From Notamacropus eugenii (lineage: Eukaryota; Chordata; Mammalia; Diprotodontia; Macropodidae): a stretch of 64,000 nucleotides of DNA. A program made the translations under genes and the position numbers. Location of the stretch: contig NC_092878.1 of the NCBI RefSeq assembly GCF_028372415.1, forward strand, positions 31,277,903 through 31,341,902. The letters run 5' to 3'. The stretch's first letter is position 1, and each line of letters begins with the position of its first letter. Below, piece after piece: positions 10,546 through 21,952 of this stretch. The notes beneath the pieces are model-generated. The model was not told the origin of the DNA. It made no database searches and saw only the letters and a list, made by a program, of their open reading frames with translations.

Positions 10546-11395
10546 ATTTGGCTCAGCCTAGGTAAAGGAATGATGCTTACTGTAAGGTTAAAATGACCTT
10601 AGAGTATTAGGACTTTCTGGTTCTAATCATAATTAAGTTTTATCATTCCAGTAGTGGTTCTCCTTTGATACTCTGTTAACATCATCCTTCTCCTGGGCCT
10701 TTTCACAGAGATTGTGACTGATATAGCTACCAGATGCTAGACCTGTTGAAGCCTGTGAAAGGCAATCTACCAGTTTTCTGGTGATTTTTGAAGATTTTTG
10801 ATTGTTTATCAACAAGTCATATTGTCTCTTAAGGCGAGCAACCAACATTAACTTCCCAAATATCAGCAATAGACAGGAGAATTGGGGCAAATCTTTTGCT
10901 GAAAATGAGCATAAGATATCTGCCCTTGGAACCTAACTGTGGAGTTTCTCTATCTTCTCCCCTGCCTCTTTTTAATTTCAATCCACAGTGAATCATGAGA
11001 AGGACCGTTTGCTGAGGGCCATTCAAACTCTGAATAGTAGCTGGTCACTGAAGTGTGCAAAAATGTGGCAGTGCTAAAGGTGCTATTGTCTTAAAATAAG
11101 GGAAGAATAAGGCCAAGCAGTTGTCCTGACAGTAAATGATACTTTATAATCATATTAGAAGGATTTCTGTGTGTATGCGTTCAGCAGAATGTTTGGCAGT
11201 TAGCTTCCATTTAACTAGATTTATATATAGCACACAGGAGTCTTTTAAGTGCCTTCGTTTTTTTTATGGGACAAGCTTTGGTGCCGAGGGGTCTGGTCTA
11301 GGGACAAGCAGAGACTCCCTGCATTTAAGAGAGTGGTCAAGTTATCCATCTCAAGGTCCATGATTACAATAGGATCTATGGCAATGTCCCAAATG
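10546..11395. other. No recognised feature
   Basis: 850 bases of unclassified sequence without genes. Confidence 0.4.
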
Positions 11396-11605
11396 CAGCT
11401 TATCTAGACCAGTCCTCCTGACTTCCCTCAAACCTGGCCTGTAGCCTGGGACAAGCCAGGCAAACTCTCTGGGACTCAGTGACCCTATTTGGTGAATGGG
11501 AATAGTGCCATGCAACCTGATCTCCTTGAGAAGTTGCCAGTAAAAATGACTGGCAAACACAAAGGAAAACAGGAAAATGTCATACAAATACTTGCTGTTA
11601 TTATT
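11396..11605 (+). mobile_element. Diverged MIR-type SINE
   Basis: 'cctgtagcctgggacaagcc', 'tgaatgggaatagtgcc' and a 3' 'ttgctgttattattagtaat' end follow MIR. Confidence 0.55.
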
Positions 11606-12234
11606 AGTAATATTTGCATAGCTTTTCCTCTGAGGCTTCACACAGTGCTTTGTTCTTCCATTCTCTAATGCCATTTTCAAGTAATATTTCTGTATCATAA
11701 TCATCTTTGTGTTTAATCCTCTACAGTTCTTTAGAAGATTCCCTCTCATTCCAAGCTGAAATTTCCCTTGGCATCATCCACAGTCAGTTTTTAGTACCTG
11801 CTAAGCCCCAGGAGTCATCCTGCCATCTTTCTGGCATGATGGTTGTGTCAACATGCTTCCAGGAAGGATTTTCTAAACTTTGTATCTCTTTCAATTGCTA
11901 GCATACAATAAGTGCTTAATATATTACACCATAAAACAGGGTAAGAGCCAGATGACCACTTGTCAGGGGTAAAAAAGGCAGTAATGTGGAAGAGACTACT
12001 TTGATTGGGTCATCAAATGGCACTGTTGGCCCCTGACAACTTGATAGGTTGTATGGATGTAGGGAGTATGGGAGTCTACTGGAGGAGAAAGGGTAGAATA
12101 AAGCTTATCATGGATGATGAGAAGACATATAGCATTTGTATATGCCCATGATATTCCTAAGGCAGATGTATGTCTTCTCAACTTGGGCAGGGGCTCAGAC
12201 TGTAAATGCCAGCCATTCCCAGTGGCTAGCATGT
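11606..12234. other. No gene; short L2 terminus at about 11895-11935
   Basis: Only 'agcatacaataagtgcttaa' resembles the L2 end. The rest is unclassified. Confidence 0.4.
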
Positions 12235-12487
12235 TATTACTGTGCAGCATTTTAGTTGTGTCCAATTTTCCTAGCTTCATTTGGGGTTCCCTTGCCAAAG
12301 ATACTGGAGTGGTTTACCATTTCCTTCTCCAGTTCATTTTGAAGATGAGGAAACTGAGGCAAACAGGGTTAAGTGACTTGCCCAGGATCACACAACTAGT
12401 AAGTGCCTGATGCCAGATTTGAACTCAGGAAGATGAGTCTTCCTGACTCCAGGCCTGGCACTTTATCTACTGCACCACCCAGCTGCC
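12235..12487 (-). mobile_element. MAR1-type CORE-SINE, full length
   Basis: From the BovB-like tail ('ttgtgtccaattttcctagc', 'ggagtggtttaccatttcc') through 'gatgaggaaactgaggcaaa' to the head ('ctgcaccacccagctgcc') the element is complete and only slightly diverged. Confidence 0.9.
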
Positions 12488-13000
12488 TTTGGGTAGTATA
12501 GACTTTTGCTAATTGTGGGTCGTTACTTAGTGTTACTTACTGATTAGAGTTATATTACTGGGAAATACTGCTCCTCTCAGGAAGATAAGTCAAATAGATG
12601 ATCTTCAAGGGTCCAGCACTGCCAGGAGTGGCTGGAAAATAAATGAAAAGTGATTGGCCTAAGGTATAGTTAAAGAGTGATGGAAAGAGGAATGCTTTCT
12701 CTGAATATGGGTTTGGAGAAGAACTCTTGCCTAAGGAACCACGGTTGCTGACATGTTCTATACAAAACTTTTTTTAGCTTTGAACCATATGAAAGCTCTT
12801 GTGTGAGAAGGAAGGATTATGTTTTGGTTGTTTCTATCACGTTTGCATACTTGGGCTCCGCTCATTGGCAGTGTGTCACCTTTGAATCAGAAGGACAGCA
12901 ACATATATCAGTGGGTAGCAAAATCAATGACTTGGTCTTCTTTAATGTATAGGTGGCAAGTGTTTATCACATAGGTGCCATATCTGTATGTGTGTAGGAG
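12488..13000. other. No recognised feature
   Basis: Unclassified spacer before a SINE cluster. Confidence 0.4.
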
Positions 13001-13204
13001 AAACAGCATTGGAACCAAAGTCAAAGAATTGGAATTATAATCCTGGTTTTGCCATGGGCTGGAGGTGGGCCTTAGGCAAGTGGTTTAGCTTTCTCTGCAT
13101 CTGTTTTCTCATCGGTAAGATGGAAATAATACAGTCCTACCAACTCCTATTGAATTGTAGTGAAGATGCAACGAGAATGTATATGACAGTGCTCTGAAAA
13201 GCAT
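13001..13204 (+). mobile_element. MIR-type CORE-SINE
   Basis: 'ggaattataatcctggtttt', 'gccttaggcaagtggtttag' and 'aagatggaaataatacagtc' are MIR core landmarks. Confidence 0.7.
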
Positions 13205-13458
13205 GCTACTATCCATTCGTTTTTCAGCTGTTGTCCAATTCTTCATGACGTCATTTAGGGTTTTCTTGCAAACATACTGGAGTGGTTTGCCATTTCCTTC
13301 TCCAACACATTTGACCAATAAAGAAACTGAGGCAAACAGAGTTAAGTGACTTGCCCAGAGTCACACAGCTAGAAAAGTGTCTTAGGTCAGATTTGATCTT
13401 AGGAAGAACAATGTTCCTGACTCCAGACCAACACTCTTACCTACTGTGCCACCCTGCT
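13205..13458 (-). mobile_element. MAR1-type CORE-SINE
   Basis: Tail 'ggagtggtttgccatttcct', core 'agaaactgaggcaaacagag' and head 'ctactgtgccaccctgct' in - orientation. Confidence 0.9.
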
Positions 13459-13534
13459 CTAAAAAGTACACATTACTATACAAAAGCCAATGAATTAGAA
13501 TAAAATGATAAGTGAATGTTAGGGATAAAAATTA

Positions 13535-13800
13535 TCCTAGAGTACTCCATCTACCTTATTTTACTGATGGACAAATTGAGGCTTAGGAAAGTTAAGTGAT
13601 TTGACTAATGTCACATGAATAGTTGGTGGCAGGTTGAGGACTAGAATGCAGAATGTGAGAGCTGATGGGACCAACCCCACCTGGTTTCAACAATTGGGAA
13701 ACTGAGGCTCAGCACTTACCCAAGGTAATAGTTATTTAGTAGCAGCTTGTCTTACTCCACATCCAATATATTTTCTGTTCTTTTGCACCATGAAGCACAT
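13535..13800 (-). mobile_element. Two adjacent CORE-SINE fragments
   Basis: 13535-13650 ('acaaattgaggcttaggaaa') and 13651-13800 ('gggaaactgaggctcagcac') are separate MIR/THER1-like fragments in the same orientation. Confidence 0.65.
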
Positions 13801-14060
13801 AAGGCAGCTAAATGGAATACTGGAAAGAGCACTGGGTTCTGAACCAGGAAGGTATCTTTGTGAGTTCAAATCCGTTCTTAGAAACCTTTTTGCTGTGTGA
13901 CCCTGAGCAAGTCACCACCCTGTTTGCCTTAGTTTCCTCATCTATAAAATGAGCTGGAGAAGGAAATGGCAAATCACTCCAGTATCTTTGCCAAGAAAAT
14001 CTCAAACGGAGTCACAGAGAGTCAGACTGAAAAAAGACTGAAAAATGACTTAATAACATA
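13801..14060 (+). mobile_element. MAR1-type CORE-SINE, full length
   Basis: Head 'ggcagctaaatggaatactg', core 'tgtgtgaccctgagcaagtc' and tail 'ggagaaggaaatggcaaatc', 'gactgaaaaatgacttaata'. Confidence 0.9.
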
Positions 14061-14400
14061 GCACATATAAACTTGGGGCTCCCTCTCAACCCTGACTTAA
14101 AGGTCCAGAAGGTGCCTGTAGGTTGCTTTTCAGAGTCTAGGGGTAGCCCTAAGGTGTTGGGGCTGTTTTCTAATGCTATGGCTTATGAGCACTACTGTTA
14201 TGTTTCTTACCATGATGATCAGTTGTTATTAATTAACCCTTTTAGAAAAAGGGTTTTCTTTTACAAAGGTAGTAGATAGTAAGAACAGTTGGTAGAAAAC
14301 AGCCTTCCCCCAAAGTCTGCGATACACTTTTCCATCACTACATACAGAGTCCAGGATACAAAGCAGATTCAGACTCTAGAACACATGGCAAAGGAGTAAC
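14061..14400. other. No recognised feature
   Basis: Unclassified sequence with short open frames only. Confidence 0.4.
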
Positions 14401-14735
14401 TCATAGTTCCTGAAAATTCTGTAATTCTGAAGGTGATTCCTTTAGGTGAAGTATAGTTTTTCTGCTGGAATCTTTGTAGACCTTTGAATCTATTTCCTCA
14501 TCATGTTCAGTCTTGCCCTTGACTTTCAACACAGACGTTGTCACCAGCCAATCCTGGGGCACTTCTAGGATGTTGATGGTAAGTGGTAAGGTGGAAAATC
14601 TAAAATCTTTGGGTCTTTTGCAGCTTGAAGGGGGGTACTCCTTCAGCTGGGGTGGGAGGAGACCTAGGCCACAGATGAAATGTTCTTCTCCCTCCAAGTC
14701 CAAGTGATTCCTTTTTATCTCTTCCTCTTCTTCCT
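14401..14735 (-). other. Unidentified open frame of about 110 codons
   Basis: A - strand frame follows a stop near 14733 and ends at a TGA-type stop at 14401. It begins with an acidic/basic stretch (DKEEEEEIKRN), then LDLEGEEHFICGLGLLPPQ, then LTINILEVPQDWLVTT, and finishes SPSELQNFQEL. There is no repeat signature, and composition is protein-like. Further upstream (to about 15000) another frame of the same strand reads LFHRISQPELGVNKDW with stops, as if this were the end of a decayed coding copy. I do not recognise the family. It has no poly(A) trace, so a retrocopy is not demonstrated. Confidence 0.25.
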
Positions 14736-15061
14736 TGTCATATATTCAAGTATTCAGGTTCTAAAGTAACTCTCTGGTAGTATGTAGGTCCCACAAGGTG
14801 TTGCCAAGTCCCTCATTCAAATAGAACCATCTTCTCGTAGCATCTAGTTGAAATGTCTTTGATTTAAGGAGGTGTCCAGTCCTTATTCACACCTAGCTCT
14901 GGTTGACTGATTCTATGAAAAAGTGTTGTCATTATCATTAAATCTCCTAATTTCCATCCAGATTCTTTTTCCATCATGCCATTGTGTTTTGTTTTGTTTT
15001 TTTTTTAATTCTAAAAGCTCGAAAGAATGTTAGAAGTTCATCTAGCCCAGTTAGGCTAGTT
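14736..15061. other. Unclassified; T-rich run at 14988-15007
   Basis: May extend the decayed frame noted at 14401-14735. A T run and a short CR1/THER-like 'gttagaagttcatctagccc' follow. Confidence 0.35.
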
Positions 15062-15325
15062 GACAGGAAAATTAGCAACTTATATTTGTATGGTGCTTAA
15101 GGCACACAAAGGGATCTCATTACCTTGAGGTACGTAGTTTAAATCTATCCTTATTTTATATATAAGGAAACTGAGAGTCACATAACAATTGGCTTTCTCA
15201 TTCCCATAGCTAATTCATATGTTGAATCCCAGAATTGAAAGGGACATACAGGCCATCTCAATTCTGTCCGCAATTTCTCTGACAGGTAGTAATATAGCCT
15301 CAATTTGAAGACCTCTATGAAAAGG
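15062..15325 (-). mobile_element. MIR fragment and CR1/THER1 3' fragment
   Basis: 15062-15215 is a diverged MIR in - orientation ('tataaggaaactgagagtca'). 15216-15325 ('cagaattgaaagggacatac', 'tcaatttgaagacctctatg') resembles the reverse complement of a CR1-type 3' end. Confidence 0.5.
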
Positions 15326-15985
15326 AATTTCCTTTATGCCAAAAGAGATATGGAACTGTGTATACCTTTTGTCTCAGCAATACCATTATTTACTTTGTTT
15401 CCCAAGGTGATCAGGGAAAAAGGAAAAGAACCTATGTTTCCAAATATTTATAGCAGCTCTCTTTGTAGTGGCAAAGAACTGGAAATTGAGGGGATGCCCA
15501 GCAGTTGGGGAATGGCTAAACAAGTTGTGGTTTATGATTGTGATGGAATACTACTGTACTGTAAGAAATGATGAGAGGTTGATTTTTAGAAAAACATAGA
15601 AAGATTTCAGTGAACAGAAGCAAGAGAATGTTGTACACAGAAACAGCAATAATTGTTCGAAGAATAACTGTGAATGACGAAAGTTATTCTGAGTATTACA
15701 GATACTCAAATCAACTACAAAAGACCTCTATGAAGAAAGATACTAACCACCTCCAGAGAAAGAACTCATAAATGATTCTGCATAGTTAGATTTTACATAT
15801 CTATATATCTATATATGCGTGTGTGTGTGTACATATATATGAATTTATTTGTACGTGTATATGTACATACATACATATGCATATATGTAGATAAGTAGAT
15901 AGATAAAAGGGTGACTTTCTTTAGTGTGTGGTAGGGAGGGAGGGCAGGAGACAGTCCTGAACTTTAAAATGTAACAAAATAATTT
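15326..15985 (+). mobile_element. L1 3' fragment (ORF2 C-terminus and 3' UTR)
   Basis: Across frames the sequence reads LCIPFVSAIPL, then by frameshift the equivalents of IYSSSL...KELEIEGMP and 'gttgtggtttatgattgtga' (L1 'WYM-MEYY'). The 3' UTR landmarks 'ccacctccagagaaagaact' and 'gatttta' follow, with a microsatellite inside. It ends near the A-rich 'ttaattaaaaaag' at 15985. Old and frameshifted. Confidence 0.8.
15790..15905. repeat. TA/TG/GATA microsatellite inside L1 3' UTR
   Basis: Alternating 'tatatctatat', 'gtgtgtgtgtgt', 'acatacatacata' and 'tagatagata' units. Confidence 0.85.
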
Positions 15986-15989
15986 AATT

Positions 15990-17049
15990 AAAAAAGATTC
16001 TCCTGCATTTTGAAGCAGGACTACTTTTGGATGGTTCTGAATGTCAGAAATTTTTCTTTTATATCAAATTAAAATATGGAGAAAAGAGAGCAAAGCCCTG
16101 GGAGAGCAGAGTTTTCCCTGCTGGTTTCTTGCCTCTGAAACATTTGTCTCTTAATGACTCATCAGGGCATTTCCTTGTGATGACATTATGTCCTTTTTGT
16201 CCTTTAAAAGGACAAAGTTGTGTCCTTTTAACTAGCTTCCTAAAATACCTGGCATTACCCTATGCCTAGGCCACTGCTTTATTAGTATTCTTGGTGTGAT
16301 GGTAGTGACAAGGATGAAATGTTTAACAGAAGTCAGGAAATGGTTTGGTTTTCCCTCCTGCCTCCCAAGTTGGACTTTGCTAAAGCAGCTCTATGGTAGG
16401 GTCTAAGCATGCAAAAGGCCAGATTGGCTTCAGGTATAGGCACCCTAGGCTGCTGTCTACATGGTGCCATTGAGGGATGTTGAACCACTCATCTCACTGA
16501 AAGCTTCTCCCTTATTCTGTGTCGGAAATTTTTATTATTCCTTGTAGGCTTTTTAAAGAAGTGAATTTTAGCCTGGTTAAAGCTTTGAGTTAAGTAGGAG
16601 GAGCTATCACATCTATTAGTCAACACATCAGAAGAAATGTGCCTTTTTAGTTAAAAATATGCAACTGCATAATGTCACAACAGAGAGCAGGTTTCTGAGA
16701 GTTATGTTGTTGCTAAGTTTGGATGGAAAGAAAGACACTGAAAACATAGGATACCCTCTGGCTGATGATGTGACTCAGTGGGATTGATACAGCATCCTTG
16801 AAGATCTGATGCCAGAGGGAGCAGGGTTCTTACAATGGTACTCAAGGGAGGAATAGCTGGTTTTAGAGTTTTTCCCAGCTAGCCAGCCCTGTGAAAGACA
16901 GCTTGGCCTCTGCTTAGGGCCTCTGCTTATACTTTAGATTGGTCTTTTCCTATTATGGGTCCTCAGTGGGAGGTGAATGTTTCCATTATCTACTAGGTTA
17001 CAGTGGGAATAAATGAGATGATAATTAAAAGTGTCCCAATTGAAAGGTC
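15990..17049. other. 1 kb without recognised repeats
   Basis: Nothing recognised apart from a short perfect palindrome at 16198-16214 (see findings). Repeat-free, so possibly conserved. Confidence 0.4.
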
Positions 17050-17360
17050 CAGGTCATAGGACCCTAGAACTAGAGCTGGGAAGGACCTCAGATTGAATAT
17101 TGTCATGCAGCATCCTAGTGTAATGATAAGAGCACTGGATTCAGAGGCAACTGCCCTACCTTCTAGTCTGGATCTGCCATTTACTGTCTGCTTAACCCTT
17201 TGGCAAGTTATTTAACTTCCCTGAGCCTCAGTACCCTTAGCTGTAAAATAGGGATTACGATACCTACCTTGCTTACCTCCCGGGGTTATCATGATGATTC
17301 ATTGAGACAGTGTATGTCAAACCATCTGAAAACTGCAAATATAAAGAAAGTTATTGTATG
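17050..17360 (+). mobile_element. MIR-type CORE-SINE, near full length
   Basis: After a short 'agagctgggaaggacctcag' piece, 17107-17356 carries the MIR head, core ('aacttccctgagcctcagta') and 3' end ('ctgcaaatataaagaaagtt'). Confidence 0.8.
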
Positions 17361-17505
17361 AATGGTCTCTCAATCTCAAACCCCTGAATTGAAAGAAAGT
17401 ACCGGTATATTGGGCCACCAATGAATTACTTGCCTTCAATTCAAACAATCACTCTCTCTCCAAATACATGCCCTAGTTCTACTGAAATGTTTTGGATAGA
17501 TATAT

Positions 17506-17526
17506 CACACACACACGTGTGTGTGT
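17506..17526. repeat. Perfect CA/TG palindrome
   Basis: (AC)5 joins (GT)5 at 17507-17526 to form a 20-bp perfect palindrome of strictly alternating purine and pyrimidine. Confidence 0.95.
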
Positions 17527-17659
17527 ATGCTTATGTATTTTATTTATTATATCTAGCTATCTACAACAACAACAAATCTGTACACAGTAATTTTTATTTT
17601 GGTGGATCATTATCAGCTTTCTTATGTAACAGTATTTATAAATGTGACCTTATTCAATG

Positions 17660-17862
17660 CCACTCCAGTTCAATTCAGCAGATGTCTATTAAGTGCCTAA
17701 TAGGTACTGAGGATACAAATGTAGTCCTGATCCCGAGAGCCTTCATTTTTTTTTGGAAGAATATGACATACACACACAGATACTAAGTATTTAAAAGCTT
17801 GTGCAAACTAATTTCAGGAAGGAAGGAGCTCTAACAGAGCTTGGGGTTGGTTTGTTTTTTTT
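17660..17862 (-). mobile_element. L2 3' UTR fragment, part 1
   Basis: 'gatgtctattaagtgcctaa' and 'ggtactgaggatacaaatgt' mark the L2 end. It is co-linear with 18106-18250, with a MIR between. Confidence 0.75.
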
Positions 17863-18105
17863 TTTACTTTCAGGTTTGCATAGCTCTTTAAATATGTATT
17901 TCCTCATTTGATCTTTATAACAGCTTTGTGTGGTGGGTGCAATCACTAGGTGCAATTTTACAAATGAGAAAACTGAGGAAGTGGAAGAGAGGGGAAAGCT
18001 GAATCAGAGCTACATAGGTATCGAGTATCTAGGGCAGGATTGGAACTCAGGTCTTCCTGTTTCAAAGTTCAGTTCAGCATTTTGTACATTGTGCCATCAC
18101 ATCTA
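17863..18105 (-). mobile_element. MIR-type SINE nested in L2
   Basis: 'gcatagctctttaaatatgt', 'aatgagaaaactgaggaagt' and 'ggaactcaggtcttcctgtt' in - orientation, separating two L2 parts. Confidence 0.8.
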
Positions 18106-18250
18106 GTTAACAACTGGATGGTTGAGGAAAGGCCTTAAATGGGAGATATTATTTCTGTGATATTTTGAAGGAAGTTAGGAATTCCAAGAGGCACAGGCAA
18201 GGAGAGAGTACATTCCAAACATGGAAGGTGTCAACAGGCAATCGCTGTCA
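18106..18250 (-). mobile_element. L2 3' UTR fragment, part 2
   Basis: 'ttgaaggaagttaggaattc' and 'cattccaaacatggaaggtg' continue the L2-associated segment. Confidence 0.6.
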
Positions 18251-20085
18251 CAAGACAACGTGAAAAGAAAATGAACATGCATGTGTAACCCATAGGGTTC
18301 CCAGTCTTTACAGAAGTTTACATTTTTACAAAAACAGGACAAAGGGAGGAGGGGACACCAGGAAAGAGAATGACATGAAAGGGAGAACAGCAAAGGTGGA
18401 AAAAGACAAAACCACTCCCCATGAGGAGGAGCAAGGTGGGCAAAAAACCTCAGTCTTTTCCCTTGGGAACTGCTAGACTATGAAGATAGGAGGATCTGTT
18501 TATCTGTAAAGGACCCCAGCTGCACAAGCATTATCCCAGCCTGGCACAGACTGGCTGGCGCCTGTCTTGACTCTCAAGGACACAAGGAGTCCAGTTTGGG
18601 GTGCAACAACAAATTACGTAAGCTCAGGGGAAGCTTCAGGCTTGACACATTCAGAGCCTCCTGCATGTTCTGGGTTCAGTATTTCTGGAAAATATGGCAA
18701 CTCAAAAAGACAAGTTCAGAGACCCCTTAACAGGGGCCATCTGTGCAAAGAGAAGGAGGCAGGAGATGGAATGTTATATACCAGGACCAGGTAGAAGGCC
18801 AGTTTGACTGTAATGGAGAATTCATGAAAGAAAGCAATATAAAATAAAACTAGAAAGGTAGTTGGGAGTCTCTGGAAGCCTCTAAAATGCTAGACTGAAC
18901 ATTTTGTGTTAAAGAATTAGATTCATTCCTTTTTTTCCTTTTGTCTTTATAGGTATATTTAATTTTATTGAACTCTTGTGGAAGAGAAATAACCTGAGAA
19001 CTATGAACTTGTCAGTCTCTTAGTAGAACCATTTTGGCTTGTCTGTCATCAAAATCTCCCTTCCATTTGGCAGGAAAGAGGTTGGGGATCCTTACTACCA
19101 TGAGAAAATAAATTTATTTTTAGTATCAGTTTTACCCTCACTCAGAACGAGTCTTGTAAAAAGCTTAAAGGATAAGGGGGAATTAAAAACCTCGGAAAGT
19201 TTCTCAGCATCTCCATAAAGGGCAGAGCCAATGACTTTAAGCAAATGGCATGAAGAGTGACTGAGTTACCTCTGATGTCATAGCCAGTTCCATCACCCAA
19301 GTGTCTCTCTCTGTTTTGAATCATGGGTTTCAAACATCCCCAAAAGCTTTCCCCCTGGTAATTCCAAAGCTCTTAACAAATCAATCCTAGGGAGAAATAA
19401 ACAAATATGTAGAAGAGCAACAGGATATTTAGAGCATGGTTTTAATTAAAATTTTCATGTTTCCCTCTTGATGTCTTGTATGACCCATTAAATATATTGT
19501 TTAAATTCTCCATAAAAGTAAGTAATAATTGCATGCTAATCATCATTGTTTCCTCATTGTCCTCATTGTCAGGATCTCAAAACTCCCTAAAGAGGAGGGA
19601 GTTCAGAAGGCACTGAGACAGTCTTTCCTGATTTTGTGACACAGGTCCATTGTAGCAAGCCCTTTTGGTGTTCCCTGTGCACAAACCCTGAGATAGCTTG
19701 TCTTCATAGTTCAGCACATAAGAAGACCCCTCCAGGGGAACATACGGAAGAAATATTCCCAAAGACACAAAAGACAAAACACTCAGGGATATCCAATCCC
19801 ATACTCCTCCTAATGCCCCCACCTACTCCTTTCTTCCTAAAAGCACTGCAATGTTTGGCATGGGAAATACTGTACGGTGATAGTCATCTTTCAAACACCA
19901 ACAATGCAAATTTTGCTGCTTCTTGCTCCTGTGTACTGGTTTCAAGAAACTCTAGTTTTGATAAGGGCTTAGTGTATCCTTCAAGGATATTGAATTGCAG
20001 TTGCTGACTTTTCTCCCCTCTAGCTCAGTTGCACTATTTTTTTTTGCTGTGCTAACACTAATCCCCTTTTTAAAAAATCCTGTCA
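18251..20085. other. 1.8 kb without recognised repeats or genes
   Basis: Mixed composition with short open frames only. It stands out against the repeat-dense surroundings. Confidence 0.4.
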
Positions 20086-20235
20086 TCCTTGTCTGTCTCT
20101 CTCCCTCTCTCCTTCTCCTCCTTTTCCTCTCCCCTCTTAATCCCTTCCTCCTTCCCTTCCCTCCCAACACATACACCCAAAATATATGTACATCTAGATA
20201 TACATCTACATATAGATATCTATTTATCTGAAGCT
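20086..20235. repeat. CT-rich tract and TA/CATA microsatellite
   Basis: 20086-20165 is a polypyrimidine stretch. 20170-20230 has 'atatatgtacatctagatat' style units. Confidence 0.8.
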
Positions 20236-20549
20236 TTAAAATATCACTTTCTTCTGTACTTAACAATATATAATGATTGGATCATGTAGGATCCTGTAAA
20301 AAAAAGTTACAAAATGTGAAACACTTACCAGTCTTAAAAAGCTGTACTACCTGTTAGCCTGCCCAAAGTGAATGTTGCATAGAAAACTCAATAAGTTTAT
20401 TTAGCCATTCTGAGTTGTGATTAGTCTCAGGCAGTCTATCTAAACAGTTACCTGAAGCATTGCCAGCTCTCATTTATCATTCAGTAGATCCAGGGGAGCA
20501 GATGGTATGATGGAGGGTCATTGCAGCTCTATAGTATAGAGATGATGCC
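20236..20549. other. No recognised feature
   Basis: AT-rich spacer. Confidence 0.4.
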
Positions 20550-20905
20550 GAGCAAGCATTAGTGGAAGGAATTTAGCATGTTTAGCCTGGAGGAGAGCAG
20601 TCAGTCTTGAAGTATTTGAAGGGAAATCAAATGGAAAGGGGATTAGAATGTTCCCTTTGGCTTTCATAGGCAGAACTGGTAGCAATAATTAACCAGTGTA
20701 AGAGAGGCAAATTTTGGCTCAACATAAGGAATAACTTTCTTATACAATCAGGGTTATTCAGAAGTGGATAAAAAAATGGGTTCTTCTTTTCTAGAGATTT
20801 TAAAAGCAGACTTTGGGTGATTAGTTGTGGGAATGTTAGAGAGGAGATTCTTTGTTTATGTGTAGTTTGGACCACATGTGATTCTCGATTTGTTGATTAC
20901 CTGGG
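20550..20905 (+). mobile_element. CR1/L3-type LINE 3' end
   Basis: 'tttagcctggaggagagcag', 'gaagtatttgaagggaaatc' and 'ggctcaacataaggaataac' follow the 3' region of the CR1-like LINE also seen reversed at 42256-43175. Confidence 0.75.
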
Positions 20906-21019
20906 TTCATTTACCTTTCTGTTACTTCCTGACATATTCTCTTGTTAAATGAGAAAAGTGCCAACTTTGTGCCTCTTTTTTTTTCCTTTGGAGAGAATGT
21001 TCCCCATCCCAGGGCATCC

Positions 21020-21195
21020 ACAGGAATCCCAAGGTCATAGATCTAGGAGAGATCATCAGAGGCATTCTAGACCAGTTCCCTCCTTATACTCAAGGAACCT
21101 AAGGCCAAGGGAGGTTGTGACTTGCCCTAAGTCATACAGGTAGCAAATATCAGGAGTAGGATTTGAATCCAAGTCTTCTGACTCTAAAGCCTCAG
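21020..21195 (-). mobile_element. THER1/MIR-type SINE
   Basis: 'caaggtcatagatctaggag', 'gtgacttgccctaagtcata' and 'tttgaatccaagtcttctga' in - orientation. Confidence 0.75.
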
Positions 21196-21362
21196 GAGGT
21201 AGGATCAGGGTCCTCAACCATCAAACAGAATGGACAAGTCTCTCCATAGTTCTTCTAATCTGAGTTACCATTCCTGGTATCTTTGTTCTTCTAATGCCCC
21301 ACAGTAGTTATGATCTGCTTATCAGACCTTACTCATTCTTGCAGATCATAATACTTTACTTT

Positions 21363-21678
21363 GAGGGAACTAGATGGTGCAGTGTCTAGAGCACCAGTGC
21401 AGGAGTCAGGAGGACCTGAGTTCAAATCTTACCTCAGACACTTGACACTCACTTAGCTGTGTGACCTTGGGCAAGTCACTTAACCCCAACTGCCTCATTC
21501 TGGGTCATCTCCAGTCATCCTGATGAATATCTGGTCACTGGATCCAGATGGCTTTGGAGAAGTGAGGCTGGTGACCTGCACAGCCCTCCCTCACTCAAAA
21601 CAAAGTCAAGTGCAAGTCATGTCATCGTTTCTCTGATGGCGTGGTCCTCTTCAACAATGAAAGATGAATGCACACAAC
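21363..21678 (+). mobile_element. WSINE1-type SINE, full length
   Basis: The tRNA-like head ('gagggaactagatggtgcag') is followed by the core ('gtgtgaccttgggcaagtca', 'cttaaccccaactgcctcat') and the characteristic tail 'gggtcatctccagtcatcct', 'ggctggtgacctgcacagcc', ending 'gaatgcacacaac'. A perfect 10-bp 'actttacttt' flanks it at 21353-21362 and 21679-21688. Confidence 0.9.
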
Positions 21679-21832
21679 ACTTTACTTTAGTTAGGTACTG
21701 CCAATTAAGTACTCCCCCACATCAGGTTCAGCAGAGCTACGTTGGGACTCATTCCTGGATAGATAGGAATCACATTGTAACTCTTGTATCAGAGGGCTCT
21801 CACAGCAAAAAAGAACTCAGGGTCACTTTGGG

Positions 21833-21835
<3 letters not shown>

Positions 21836-21872
<37 letters not shown>

Positions 21873-21890
21873 CTCTCTGTCTCACACACG

Positions 21891-21951
<61 letters not shown>
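21836..21951. repeat. (CT)n-(CA)n compound microsatellite
   Basis: CT units to about 21880 pass into a nearly pure CA run to 21951. Confidence 0.97.

Positions 21952-21952
<1 letters not shown>

Noticed and set aside
21363..21440. tRNA-like A/B boxes as a tRNA gene
   Set aside because: They belong to the tRNA-derived heads of SINEs and do not form a cloverleaf with an acceptor stem.
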